The translations under genes and the position numbers were made by a program. Positions 8,849 through 17,495 of a stretch of DNA of 64,000 nt are shown here, piece after piece. The first letter of the stretch is position 1; each line of letters opens with the position of its first letter. The notes beneath the pieces were generated by a model, which was given only the letters and a program-made list of their open reading frames with translations, was not told where the DNA came from and ran no database searches. Source of the DNA: a candidate division NPL-UPA2 bacterium Unc8 (GTDB taxonomy: Bacteria; NPL-UPA2). The DNA lies in contig NDHY01000001.1 in assembly GCA_003574845.1 (NCBI GenBank), positions 124,001 to 188,000 on the forward strand, given 5' to 3'.

Positions 8849-10096
8849 ATGCCAATCTTTAATTACGTAGCAACGGATGCAGGTGGCAAAGAGACGAAAG
8901 GAGTTATAGACGCAGAGACAGAGGTCATGGCTCTCTCCAGAATCCGAGAAATGTCTCTCTTTCCTCTGCAACTGACGAAACAAGCAGCTGCTGCTCCTGG
9001 TGCTCAGGACAAGAAGGGAGGGATTCTTGGAGGGCAAATTAAGATACCTTTTCTCTCAAGCCGCGTCTCAGGGAAAGAACTTACACCATTTACAAGACAA
9101 CTTGCTACCCTGATTAATGCAGGACTTCCTCTGATAAGGAGTCTTAGTGTCCTTATGAATCAGATGAAGCCATCGGCGCTAAAGGATATCGTAATGGGCA
9201 TTATAGTCGATGTAGAAAGCGGAAGCAGCTTTGGCGATGCTCTAATAAAATACCCGAAGGTGTTTTCAAAAGTGTTTATTGGCATGGTAAAAGCAGGAGA
9301 GGCGGGCGGAGTATTAGATAAGTCGCTGGAGCGCCTGGCAGAGTTTGCCGAGAAAAGCGCCGCTTTAAGGGGAAAAATAAAAACAGCGATGACCTATCCA
9401 ATCATAGTTGTCGTCGTAATTGTTGGTATCATGGCAGTAATATTTCGATTTGTTATCCCGACATTTGAGGAAATGTTTGCCGACATGGAGATGGCGCTTC
9501 CTGCCCCAACGCGGATTTTAATAGAAACAAGCACATTTATTAGAGAGCAGGCTTTTCTTGTCCCACTCACTCCTATAGCGCTTATCGCTCTTTATTCTCT
9601 GATTCAGAAAACAAAGGGTGGCGGGTTAGCCATTGACAAGGGCAAGCTGCGGATTCCGCTTATGGGACCACTTATCCGAAAAATTGCCGTGGCAAGATTT
9701 AGCAGAACATTAGGAACATTGGTTACCAGTGGAGTTCCCATTCTCCAGGCACTTGATACCGCCAGGGAGACAGCGGGAAACCTTGTAATATCCGGAGCAA
9801 TTAAAACTGCTCATGACAGTGTAAAGGCAGGAGAGACGCTTGCGGCCCCTTTTGAGGCCAGCAACGTTTTTCCCCCTCTCGTAAGTAGCATGATCAGCGT
9901 TGGTGAAGAAACAGGAAATCTTGATGAAATGCTTCTAAAGGTCGCCGATACCTATGACGAAGAGGTAGATAGAGCCGTGGAAGCGCTCTCCGCATCACTT
10001 GAGCCAATAATGCTTGTATTTATGGGGATAATTGTTGGTTTTATCGTTATCTCTCTCTTTGTCCCCCTCATCCAGATGGCAATGGCAATAGCATGA
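8849..10096 (+). CDS. pilC: Type IV pilus inner-membrane platform protein PilC
   Basis: This integral membrane protein is the one turned by the ATPases to insert or extract pilins. It has 415 residues with two T2SSF/GspF repeats ('FTRQLATLINAGLPLIRSL' and 'FSRTLGTLVTSGVPILQAL'). The transmembrane helices are at about 185-205, 235-252 and 386-412, the usual PilC topology. It starts 5 bases after the ATPase gene. Its stop overlaps the next start as ATGA. Confidence 0.95.
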   Translation: MPIFNYVATDAGGKETKGVIDAETEVMALSRIREMSLFPLQLTKQAAAAPGAQDKKGGILGGQIKIPFLSSRVSGKELTPFTRQLATLINAGLPLIRSLSVLMNQMKPSALKDIVMGIIVDVESGSSFGDALIKYPKVFSKVFIGMVKAGEAGGVLDKSLERLAEFAEKSAALRGKIKTAMTYPIIVVVVIVGIMAVIFRFVIPTFEEMFADMEMALPAPTRILIETSTFIREQAFLVPLTPIALIALYSLIQKTKGGGLAIDKGKLRIPLMGPLIRKIAVARFSRTLGTLVTSGVPILQALDTARETAGNLVISGAIKTAHDSVKAGETLAAPFEASNVFPPLVSSMISVGEETGNLDEMLLKVADTYDEEVDRAVEALSASLEPIMLVFMGIIVGFIVISLFVPLIQMAMAIA

Positions 10097-11487
10097 GACT
10101 AAGGCACATGTCCATGGAGGAGCAGAGAATCCTTCTTGTTGATGACGAAGAAAACATGAGGAAGAGCCTGGGGGCACTCCTCAGGAGAGAAGGGTATCGT
10201 GTTGAGACCGCCTCCACCGGAGGTGAGGCCACCCGGTTGGCAGCAAAGCGCTCCTTCGCCCTGCTTGTGATTGACCTTAAATTAGGAGAAATGGATGGAA
10301 TAGAGACATACCTCCGCATAAAAAAAGGAAGTCCCCGCACACTGGCGATTATCATAACCGGTCATGCCAGTATGGAGAGCGCAATTGAGGCAATTCGCGC
10401 CGGGGCATATGACTATTTAGTAAAACCGTTCCGCTTTGAGGAGATGCTCCTAACAGTAAAAAGAGCGCTGGATTACCAGCAAGTCCGAGAGGAAAATGTC
10501 TATCTCCATCGGGAACTAAAAGGAAAGTTCTGGCTCGGTAATGTCATTGGAAAAAGCATCCAGATGGAGAAGGTATTCCAGGTAGTGAAAAAGGTGGCAG
10601 ATTCAGATGTAACTGTGCTTCTGCGAGGCGAGAGTGGAACCGGCAAGGAACTCATTGCCCGAGCAATCCATTACAGTGGCCCGCGGCGAGAAAAAAGATT
10701 TATTGCCATAAGCTGCGGGGTGATTTCCGAAACCCTCCTTGAATCAGAACTTTTTGGATACGAGAAAGGAGCTTTCACCGGAGCAGTAACAAGGAAAAAG
10801 GGGTTCTTTGAGGTAGCCGATGGGGGAACCGTTCTTCTTGATGAAATTGGTGACCTCTCTCCTGCCACCCAGATGAAGCTGCTACGAGTCTTGCAGGAAA
10901 GGGAATTTCAGCGGGTTGGAGGTACAGAGACCATAGCTGTAGATGTCCGAATAATCAGTGCCACCAACAAGGACTTAGAAAAAGAGGTCAGGGAGCAACG
11001 TTTCCGGGAAGACCTGTATTATCGAATCAATGTCATTCCCATTACTCTGCCACCACTGCGGGAAAGGAAAGGAGACATTCCTCTCCTCATTGAGAATTTT
11101 TTGGCAAAATACCGGGGGAAAGAGAGGGAAATAAAAATTTCTGCCGAAGCAAAAGAGCTGCTCATGAATTACCATTGGCCCGGTAATGTGCGGGAATTAG
11201 AGAATGTCATTGAGGGAGCAATTGCTCTAAGCTCCGGAAGCATCATTTCCGCCAAAGATATTGCTCTCAATATGGGTCCAGCGACTACAAGAGAAACGGC
11301 AATAGCTGTCAACGAAAGGTTAACGCTGAAAGAGGCAAAGGAAAAGCTTGAGGAGAAATTTATAAAGAAGGCGCTGGAGAAAGCCCGTGGAAACGTGGCA
11401 CAGATTGGGAGAGAACTCGGGCTAAGTCGCAGGCACCTATATGAGAGAATGGACCACTACGGCATTAACCCGGGAGCATATAAATGA
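10093..11487 (+). CDS. pilR: Sigma54-dependent response regulator (NtrC/PilR type)
   Basis: The 464 residues have a receiver domain with the acidic pair at about D17/D18, the phospho-acceptor at about D61 ('LLVIDLKLGEMDG') and a Lys in 'YLVKPF'. The AAA+ domain has Walker A GESGTGKE (about 179), the sigma54-contacting GAFTGA loop (about 228) and Walker B 'GGTVLLDEIGDLS'. A C-terminal Fis-type helix-turn-helix is at about 434-455. Such proteins activate sigma54 promoters when phosphorylated. The position between pilC and the pilus assembly genes, with the kinase next door, suggests a PilR role in pilin expression. No pilin gene or clear sigma54 promoter is visible in the window. Confidence 0.93.
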   Translation: MRLRHMSMEEQRILLVDDEENMRKSLGALLRREGYRVETASTGGEATRLAAKRSFALLVIDLKLGEMDGIETYLRIKKGSPRTLAIIITGHASMESAIEAIRAGAYDYLVKPFRFEEMLLTVKRALDYQQVREENVYLHRELKGKFWLGNVIGKSIQMEKVFQVVKKVADSDVTVLLRGESGTGKELIARAIHYSGPRREKRFIAISCGVISETLLESELFGYEKGAFTGAVTRKKGFFEVADGGTVLLDEIGDLSPATQMKLLRVLQEREFQRVGGTETIAVDVRIISATNKDLEKEVREQRFREDLYYRINVIPITLPPLRERKGDIPLLIENFLAKYRGKEREIKISAEAKELLMNYHWPGNVRELENVIEGAIALSSGSIISAKDIALNMGPATTRETAIAVNERLTLKEAKEKLEEKFIKKALEKARGNVAQIGRELGLSRRHLYERMDHYGINPGAYK

Positions 11488-12593
11488 AGCGTTCATGGTT
11501 TTTGTGGGACGTAGCATACCTGGCGATTTTGGGCTTGCTTATGGTTCTTTTTATCCTCGGCGCTGTTGCAGTACTCCGATGGGAAGGGCAGCAGCAAATG
11601 GCAATTATAGGCGGAATATTCTTCGTCCTGGGATACTTAAGCCACCCCTACCTCTCCCGATCGATTTGGAGCCCGCTGGCAAAACTAATGCGGGAGAGCC
11701 GGGGAAGAGACAATAGTCAGCGCGCGCTACCGCAGGAGCTAATAGAGGATTTACGCCTCTCCCGGCTGGAGGTGAAGCGCTGGTCAGAAGAGTTAGAAAA
11801 AAGAGTAGAAGAGAGAACAAGAAAGATAATTGCTCTCCGGAGGAAATTGATTCACTTTGAGAAGATGGCCTCATTGGGTGGGATGGCAGCAGGGGTAGCA
11901 CACGAGATAAGAAACCCTCTTGGAATTATCGGCATTGCTGCCGGGTACCTGAATAGTTCAATAAGCGCTAACAATGACTCCCTGAGTAAGAGTGAGGTGG
12001 CAGTCTTAAGAGAACAGGTTGCAATCATTGAAGAGGAGGTTGAAAGAATGAGAAGAACCACCGACAACCTTCTCTCCTTCTCCCGATTTTCTCTGGAAGG
12101 AGTGCCAGAACCAATTCACATCAACGATGTAATAGATGAGTCCATTGCTTATCTGCAGGATACTACTCTGCAAGGGATAGAGTTGCTCCGGGACCTTGAC
12201 CGCACTCTTCCTCCAGTAAGGATTGACCGGGACCAGTTACGTCAGGTGTTTTTAAACATTATCCAGAATGCTTCCCAGGCAATGTTAGATGGAGGGACAA
12301 TAGAAATCCACTCTAAGAGGGGAGAGAAGCGCTCAATGGTTGAGGTCTCCTTTCGAGACACTGGCTGCGGAATCCCTTCAGGGGACCTGAAAAGAATATT
12401 TGACCCGTTTTGGACGACGAAGAGCGCCGGGAGGAAAGGGTTCGGCCTGGGACTGGCAATTTCGCACAACATTATCCGCAAGAACAGAGGAGATATCAGT
12501 GTAAAGAGTGTCCTCGGGGAGGGAACAACCTTTACAATCAAGCTCCCGATAACGGAAAATGGTAAAGAAAGGCACAAAGGCACAAAGTTATGA
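11484..12593 (+). CDS. pilS: Sensor histidine kinase, probable partner of the upstream regulator
   Basis: A membrane histidine kinase of 369 residues. Two N-terminal hydrophobic segments (about 10-31 and 39-58) with a very short loop are followed by a coiled coil. The HisKA box carries the phosphorylated H140 ('GVAHEIRNPLG'). The HATPase_c domain has an N box 'NIIQNASQAM', G1 'DTGCGIP', 'FDPFWTT' and G2 'GFGLGLAI'. There is no PAS or sensor domain of size, so sensing is probably within the membrane, as proposed for PilS. The start overlaps the regulator's stop. The last residues (KERHKGTKL) are encoded by the GGCACAAAG-type dispersed repeat, so the natural C-terminus has probably been extended. 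Confidence 0.9.
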   Translation: MKRSWFLWDVAYLAILGLLMVLFILGAVAVLRWEGQQQMAIIGGIFFVLGYLSHPYLSRSIWSPLAKLMRESRGRDNSQRALPQELIEDLRLSRLEVKRWSEELEKRVEERTRKIIALRRKLIHFEKMASLGGMAAGVAHEIRNPLGIIGIAAGYLNSSISANNDSLSKSEVAVLREQVAIIEEEVERMRRTTDNLLSFSRFSLEGVPEPIHINDVIDESIAYLQDTTLQGIELLRDLDRTLPPVRIDRDQLRQVFLNIIQNASQAMLDGGTIEIHSKRGEKRSMVEVSFRDTGCGIPSGDLKRIFDPFWTTKSAGRKGFGLGLAISHNIIRKNRGDISVKSVLGEGTTFTIKLPITENGKERHKGTKL

Positions 12594-12603
12594 TAAAATA
12601 AAG

Positions 12604-12729
12604 GTAAGTATTCAGTGAACACGTTATTCTTGGTAGCCGCAGGCTTCAGCCTGCGCCGAAGTAACGCAACCTAAAGGTTGCGGCTACCTTCAAACCTGCT
12701 TTTATACCACGTCTTTACTGAATATTTAC
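12604..12729 (+). repeat. REP/BIME-like palindromic element, copy 1, with terminal inverted repeats
   Basis: A 126-bp element occupies most of the gap between the kinase gene and pilM. Its ends are imperfect 21-bp inverted repeats (12604-12624 against 12709-12729, 3 mismatches). The core holds an outer stem GGTAGCCGCA / TGCGGCTACC (12632-12641 and 12679-12688) enclosing two hairpins, GCAGGCT-tc-AGCCTGC (12639-12654) and GCAACCT-aa-AGGTTGC (12666-12681). A GTAG at the foot of one hairpin and CTAC at the foot of the other is the layout of two head-to-head REP units, which are usually mobilised by RAYT (TnpA-REP) transposases. The 96-bp core 12624-12719 recurs at 42696-42791 with 3 differences. 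Confidence 0.85.
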
Positions 12730-12780
12730 AAATAAAGACACAGACACCTTAAAAACTAAGTCAATAAAGGAATTAATGAT

Positions 12781-14304
12781 ATGTTGAGAGGTTCGGTTGG
12801 ACTGGACATTGGTGCCAATGCAATAAAAATAGTAGAACTTAGGAAAGTCGGCGAAAAGGTTCAACTGATAAAGGCAGGGATGGTAGGGATTCCCGACGAT
12901 TCATCCAGGCAAAAAGACATTCTCTCCAATCTTCTAAGAGACTTCAAGGGAAGAGGGAAAGCATTCTCAGTCGCTGTCCCCGGGCAATCTGCCTATATCC
13001 GCTATGTAGACCTCCCTCCGCTGGATACTTCTCGCCTTGAGCAGATGATGGGGTATGAGGCCAAGCAACAGATCCCCGTTCCTTTAGAAGAGGTCCTCTG
13101 GGATTATCAGCGCCTGCCTGCAAGAGACCCGTCCAAAACAAGCATCGTTCTTGTAGCTGCAAAATCGGAGGCAATAGAGAGGCTCCTGGACAATATTGGG
13201 AGATTCGGCATTGAACCCTATGCCATTGATTATAGCCCTCTTGCATCATATAATGCCTTGAAGTTTTCCGGCAGCATAAGTAGCGAAACATCCATTCTTA
13301 TTGACCTCGGGGCAGAATCAACAAATCTCAGTATTGAGACAAGAAACTCTCTTTGCTGGACGCGAAGTATCCCGGTTGGCGGGATGTCTCTTACGCGGTC
13401 TATAGAAAAGTCTCTCGGAGTAACCCTTATTGAGGCAGAGAGATTAAAAAAGGAGGAAGGCGGTGCCCCGGGAAGCGCAGGCAGGGACAGGGTAGTAGAG
13501 GCGATGGCTCCATCGCTCAGGCGTCTGGCAGATGAGATCCAGCGGTCGTTGACGTTTTTCCAGGCAGAGTTAGGTGGTGAAGCGGTCAATAGAGTGATCC
13601 TTAGTGGAGGAGGTGTTCATATCAAGGGCATTTCTCAGTTCCTTAAAGAGGAGCTCGGGGTTAGCGTAGAGACAGCGTCCCCATTGGCGGCACTTTATTC
13701 TCCCCTCCCCATTATCTCCCGCGACCAGGAGGCCTTCTTTCACGTAGCCATTGGATTGGCACTTCGACCTCTCCTTAAATGCCCTGTTGAGGTAAACCTT
13801 CTTCCCCCAAGCATCTTAAAAAAGAAAGAGTTCCGGGCAAAAAAAGCAGCTCTTGTTATATCACTCATTCTTGCCTTTCTTTCTGCAATCACTTTCCGTG
13901 AATTTTTCGCGCAGGATTACAGGATGATAAGAAGCCGCATAGAAGTGATTGAGGCTGGATTAGCCGAATACAGAAGACATGAGCCGGAAATGAAAATAGC
14001 AGCCAAAGAAAAAGAGGACACGCGAGAGCAAGTAGAGGAACTGGCAAGATTGGCGGCAGAAAGAGTATTCTTGCCCAATCTCCTCCTTGAGCTAACCACG
14101 ATGCTCCCCGAGGAAATACACCTGAGGAGCTTCTCTTTGGGCGAGGAAGCAATCAATATTGAGGGAGTTGCTCCACGGCTTCCCCTGATCACAGATTTTG
14201 AAACAAGGATTAAGGCATCCCCGCTATTTGGAGCAGTTACCACTGAACTGGCCGGCAAGCCGGGGGCACACGAGTTCAGTTTCACAATAAACATAAATGA
14301 GTAG
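12781..14304 (+). CDS. pilM: Fused PilM-PilN type IV pilus alignment protein
   Basis: The protein has 507 residues. The first 330 or so are PilM, an actin-like ATPase (N-terminal 'GLDIGANAIKIVEL', phosphate-2 loop 'SILIDLGAESTNLSI', 'VILSGGGVHIKG'). PilM normally binds the cytoplasmic INLLP motif of PilN. Here that motif is fused in line: 'VEVNLLPPSILKKKE' at about 335-350, then a transmembrane helix (about 355-375), a coiled coil and a small PilN-like periplasmic domain to the end. One polypeptide therefore carries both PilM and PilN. pilO and a pilP-like gene follow in standard order. It is not an assembly join: the frame is continuous with no stop or start at the boundary. Confidence 0.9.
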   Translation: MLRGSVGLDIGANAIKIVELRKVGEKVQLIKAGMVGIPDDSSRQKDILSNLLRDFKGRGKAFSVAVPGQSAYIRYVDLPPLDTSRLEQMMGYEAKQQIPVPLEEVLWDYQRLPARDPSKTSIVLVAAKSEAIERLLDNIGRFGIEPYAIDYSPLASYNALKFSGSISSETSILIDLGAESTNLSIETRNSLCWTRSIPVGGMSLTRSIEKSLGVTLIEAERLKKEEGGAPGSAGRDRVVEAMAPSLRRLADEIQRSLTFFQAELGGEAVNRVILSGGGVHIKGISQFLKEELGVSVETASPLAALYSPLPIISRDQEAFFHVAIGLALRPLLKCPVEVNLLPPSILKKKEFRAKKAALVISLILAFLSAITFREFFAQDYRMIRSRIEVIEAGLAEYRRHEPEMKIAAKEKEDTREQVEELARLAAERVFLPNLLLELTTMLPEEIHLRSFSLGEEAINIEGVAPRLPLITDFETRIKASPLFGAVTTELAGKPGAHEFSFTININE

Positions 14305-14381
14305 GAATTGACATAAAAGATGAAAAATGACATAATAAACATAAATGAGTAGGAATTGACATAAAAGATGAAAATTGACAT
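14286..14381 (+). repeat. Tandem 48-bp duplication across the pilN-stop / pilO-start junction
   Basis: Two copies (14286-14333 and 14334-14381) differ by a single base, an A/T change in 'ATGAAAAATGAC' against 'ATGAAAATTGAC'. Each copy holds the last codons and stop of pilMN and the first codons of pilO. Copy 1 therefore keeps the true pilMN stop, copy 2 keeps the true pilO start, and between them lies a 10-codon open frame (14320-14352, MKNDIININE) that starts like PilO and ends like PilN. Confidence 0.95.
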
Positions 14382-15168
14382 AATCGAACGCTGGACGAAG
14401 TTCCTGCCTATTATAAGCATATTTGGACTCTTTATTGTGGCTGGTTGCCTGTATTTTTGGGCAGCCCTGCCGATTATCAATAAAATTGACGGGGCAAATC
14501 TGGAACTGAAAGAGAAAAAGGCAGAAATGGAGAGATTTCTCCTCAACCCGCCTTCCCGAGAGAGGATAGCGGAACTCCATAAGGGAAAAGAAATGTTTGC
14601 AACCCAATACATGGAAATGGTAAAGAAAATGGGCTTTCCCCGCCCGGACCCATTATTAAACTTTCCCCTCCATTTTGATGGCATGGAGATGGAGTCCCTG
14701 CTCAGGTTTTTTGGCACCAGGATACTTCACGATTACTTTGAGAAAGAATTAGAGGCAAGCGAAATAAGGCTTCGCCACCTGGGGGCGGGGCGCGGCTTAA
14801 CCATCCCCCAAAGGTTAGGTTTTGAAGAAGAGAAGCCGAAAACCCCGGCAGAGCTTGCTCTGCTTCTTGCCGGAGTGACGATGACAGAGAAACTCCTCGT
14901 CACTGCCATTAAAGCAGAAGTGGAAGAAGTCTCCTCAATAGAGGCGCCGGCGCCTCCCTACAAAGCAATTGCGCCGGAGTTTAAGAAGCTAAGCGCCGAA
15001 CTTACTCTAAAGACAAGCGCCCTGGCTCTCATTGAGCTTCTTGACCGGTTGGCAACCGGTGAATATCCCTTCATCATTGAAGACATAGCGGTTGACACTG
15101 CCCCTCCGCACCTTAAAGTGAAGCTTCGTGTCTCGACCCGGGTCCTTCTTGAAGAGGAGAAAATGTGA
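14368..15168 (+). CDS. pilO: Type IV pilus inner-membrane protein PilO
   Basis: The 266-residue protein has a short cytoplasmic N-terminus, one transmembrane helix (about 14-36), a coiled coil and a ferredoxin-like periplasmic domain, the architecture of PilO. PilO pairs with PilN in the alignment complex linking the motor to the secretin. Sequence identity to model PilO is low, so the call rests on architecture and position between pilMN and the pilP-like gene. The ATG used lies in the second copy of the 48-bp duplication, with AGGA upstream. The stop overlaps the next GTG start. Confidence 0.8.
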   Translation: MKIDIIERWTKFLPIISIFGLFIVAGCLYFWAALPIINKIDGANLELKEKKAEMERFLLNPPSRERIAELHKGKEMFATQYMEMVKKMGFPRPDPLLNFPLHFDGMEMESLLRFFGTRILHDYFEKELEASEIRLRHLGAGRGLTIPQRLGFEEEKPKTPAELALLLAGVTMTEKLLVTAIKAEVEEVSSIEAPAPPYKAIAPEFKKLSAELTLKTSALALIELLDRLATGEYPFIIEDIAVDTAPPHLKVKLRVSTRVLLEEEKM

Positions 15169-15719
15169 TAAAAGAGCGCTTAAAAAAAATTATAAAGATA
15201 ATTGGTAACAATCCGGAAAAAGTTATTCTGTGGTTTTTTATCCTTATTCTTGTGGCTATGAGCTCATACCTCGTAATAAAGTGGCGCGCAAAAGAGGCTC
15301 CGGATGATGTGGCGCCGGTAGTAAGAAGACCATTGGAAGCTCCGGTGTTAGTAGATTTTGGCGGGCTCATAAAGAGAGAGGGTTATTATCGCGAGAGGTT
15401 TCCGAGGGACCCATTCTCTCATCAGCCGCTGGTGCCGGACCCGGTAGAGGACCCGGTAGAGGACCCGGCGCTGGTGCCGGACCCGGTAGAGGACCCGGCA
15501 GAGGATCCCATTATAAGAAAGCCACGGCCACGGTTAACAAGAATGATGACTATTGGAGGGAGAAGAGTAGCATTCATTAGAATTGGGAGGGAAACTCATC
15601 AGGTAACCGGAGGGGAGAGTATTAATGGATGGAAGGTTCTCAATATTAGAGAGGATGGTGCCACCCTCTACAACGAAAAAAGGGGACAAAGGCTTACTTT
15701 ATTCATTAAAATTCATTAA
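15165..15719 (+). CDS. pilP: PilP/GspC-like bitopic protein with Pro-Asp-Pro repeats
   Basis: The 184-residue protein has a GTG start overlapping the pilO stop. It has one transmembrane helix (about 21-40), a proline/acidic linker with repeats of 'VPDPVEDP' type (about 88-117, encoded by imperfect tandem DNA repeats at 15434-15510), and a small beta-rich C-terminal domain (about 125-184; 'GGRRVAFIRIG...GESINGWKVLNI') resembling the HR or C-terminal domains of GspC and PilP that dock on the secretin N0 domain. Classical PilP is a lipoprotein. Here no lipobox is seen, so the protein is GspC-like in topology. Assignment is by architecture and gene order. Confidence 0.65.
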   Translation: MIKERLKKIIKIIGNNPEKVILWFFILILVAMSSYLVIKWRAKEAPDDVAPVVRRPLEAPVLVDFGGLIKREGYYRERFPRDPFSHQPLVPDPVEDPVEDPALVPDPVEDPAEDPIIRKPRPRLTRMMTIGGRRVAFIRIGRETHQVTGGESINGWKVLNIREDGATLYNEKRGQRLTLFIKIH

Positions 15720-15789
15720 AATTCATAAACAAAAAATAAAACTTGAAAATACTTAAAAGCTGTTGTATAATGAGGTCGGTGAGAGAAAC

Positions 15790-17490
15790 ATGGAAAGAAT
15801 AAAGAAAATATGGGTAGTAGCAGCCTTGCTCCTGGTGAGCAGCAGCATCTCCGCCCATTCCCGGGTGGAGATGATAGACCTCAAAGTAGAGAGAGTAGGA
15901 GACGATGTGGTGATAACCATTGAGACCGCCGCACCGGTGGATTACAGGTCATTCACCCTGAGAAACCCCCCCAGAACAGTAGTAGATATCACTGGGGTTG
16001 CTTTTAAGAGGGCGCCCCTGAGTTTAGAGGTTGAGGGAATAGCGACTGTCAGTGCCACGCAATACAGGCCCGATATTGTCCGCGTAGTTGCTGACCTTGC
16101 GCGACCAATGGAGGCAAAGGTCTCCCGGAGAAGAAATAAGATATTCCTTCGCCTGAGGGTAGGAAAAGAACTGATAGCAGAAAAAAGAGCGGTAGAGTCG
16201 GCCATTGAAGCGGTAAGGAAAGATGCCGGGTTGAGAGCGCGCGAGGCTGCACGAGAAAGAGAGAAAGCCGCAAGAATTACCGACAGAGAGGCGATGAGAA
16301 GATTAGGGGAGATAAGAAGGCTTCTTGATGAAGGAAAGATATATCTTGAAAAGGGTAAATTTACAGAAGCAGCTGAAAAATTTGAAGAGGTTCTTTTCCT
16401 GGACCCGGGCAATAGAGTGGCGCTGGTTTACTTTGCCCGGGCAAGTGATGAAGCCGCTATCAGCGAACACCTCCTCAGGGCTCAGCGGCACTTTAACGAA
16501 GGCCGCTTTCATGACGCCATTACTGAATTGGAAAAAATACTTGAACTCTCCCCGAGGCACCGGTCCGCAGAGGACTTAATTTTTACGGCTCAAAAAGCGC
16601 TTCTGGACAGAGAGGTAGAGATAGCGAAGATTGAAACGGGGCTGGTAAGGAGGGAAATGATGGCGGCGGTAGAGAGGGCCGCTCAACCAATGATTGATTA
16701 TTTTGCCGCTCCACCCCCCCGAAGAGTTATCGGAGAGCTGCCCGAGGAGGTTTATAGACACCGAGCACAGCTCCTTGGAAGAGAGGTCTCGGAGTTCACC
16801 TTTAAGGGTACACCAATCAGAGATGTTCTCTCATTCCTCTCCGAAGCAAGCGGGGTGACCATCGTCCTTGATGAGAGAGAGATCTGGGCGCTTCACAGAG
16901 TAACCGCTCTTACTGTTAACCCGATGCCGCTCTCCTCTGCCCTGAGCATTCTTCTCAGGCCAAGGGGGTGGGGATATGCCGTAAAGGAGCACTATATCTG
17001 GGTCAGCACCAAGGAGCGCCTGGCATTGGGGGGCGGAGGAAATCCCCACGGAGGGCATGGTGGAGGAAGGACAAGAAGAGACATAGACAGGGTAATATTA
17101 CAGGAGTTTGAGTTTATCGGTGTCGACCTGCGAGAGATTCTTTCTTTTCTTGCCAGAGAAAGTGGGATAAGCATTGTAATGGATAATGAATTATTAGAGG
17201 AAGTGACAAAAAAGGTTGTAGTAGGAGAAGAGCTCATAGATGGAGAAATAACGGAGATTACAGAGGAAATGACTGTAATGAAGGCTCCCGCAGTAACGGT
17301 TTCCACGGTCAACCCCATGCCGCTTTCTGCTGCCCTAAGTGTTATCCTCAGGCCCGGCGGGATGGGTTATACAGCAGAGGAGCACTATATCTGGGTCAGC
17401 ACTGAAGAGAAAATAGCAGCAGGCGAGGAGGGGAGGAGAGTCACAAGATTTTTCCAGCTCCGTCACCCCGTCCACAGAGAGAAGAGGTAG
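15790..17490 (+). CDS. PilQ N-terminal-type protein: AMIN, TPR and two STN domains, no secretin barrel
   Basis: About 566 residues from the ATG at 15790, which leaves a clear signal peptide (residues 1-23); an earlier in-frame ATG at 15763 is less likely. An AMIN domain (about 30-120, 'PVDYRSFTLRNPPRTVVDI') is followed by a charged helix, TPR repeats (about 170-270) and two copies of an STN/secretin N0 domain (about 325-410 and 430-550) that share 'NPMPLSxALSxxLRP' and 'EHYIWVST', separated by a Gly/His-rich linker. It ends at 'FFQLRHPV', where PilQ normally passes into N1 and the secretin domain. Those domains are instead in the next two genes. Confidence 0.85.
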   Translation: MERIKKIWVVAALLLVSSSISAHSRVEMIDLKVERVGDDVVITIETAAPVDYRSFTLRNPPRTVVDITGVAFKRAPLSLEVEGIATVSATQYRPDIVRVVADLARPMEAKVSRRRNKIFLRLRVGKELIAEKRAVESAIEAVRKDAGLRAREAAREREKAARITDREAMRRLGEIRRLLDEGKIYLEKGKFTEAAEKFEEVLFLDPGNRVALVYFARASDEAAISEHLLRAQRHFNEGRFHDAITELEKILELSPRHRSAEDLIFTAQKALLDREVEIAKIETGLVRREMMAAVERAAQPMIDYFAAPPPRRVIGELPEEVYRHRAQLLGREVSEFTFKGTPIRDVLSFLSEASGVTIVLDEREIWALHRVTALTVNPMPLSSALSILLRPRGWGYAVKEHYIWVSTKERLALGGGGNPHGGHGGGRTRRDIDRVILQEFEFIGVDLREILSFLARESGISIVMDNELLEEVTKKVVVGEELIDGEITEITEEMTVMKAPAVTVSTVNPMPLSAALSVILRPGGMGYTAEEHYIWVSTEEKIAAGEEGRRVTRFFQLRHPVHREKR

Positions 17491-17495
17491 AATAA

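Noticed and set aside
12594..12780. Sigma54 promoter expected for genes controlled by the PilR-like activator
   Set aside because: I found no convincing GG-N10-GC (-24/-12) site in this or the other intergenic gaps.
14400..14900. Minus-strand ORF of 266 codons (13917-14717) across the pilMN-pilO junction
   Set aside because: Shadow of real plus-strand genes; its sequence is low-complexity serine/phenylalanine-rich and the 48-bp repeat appears in it as a repeated peptide.
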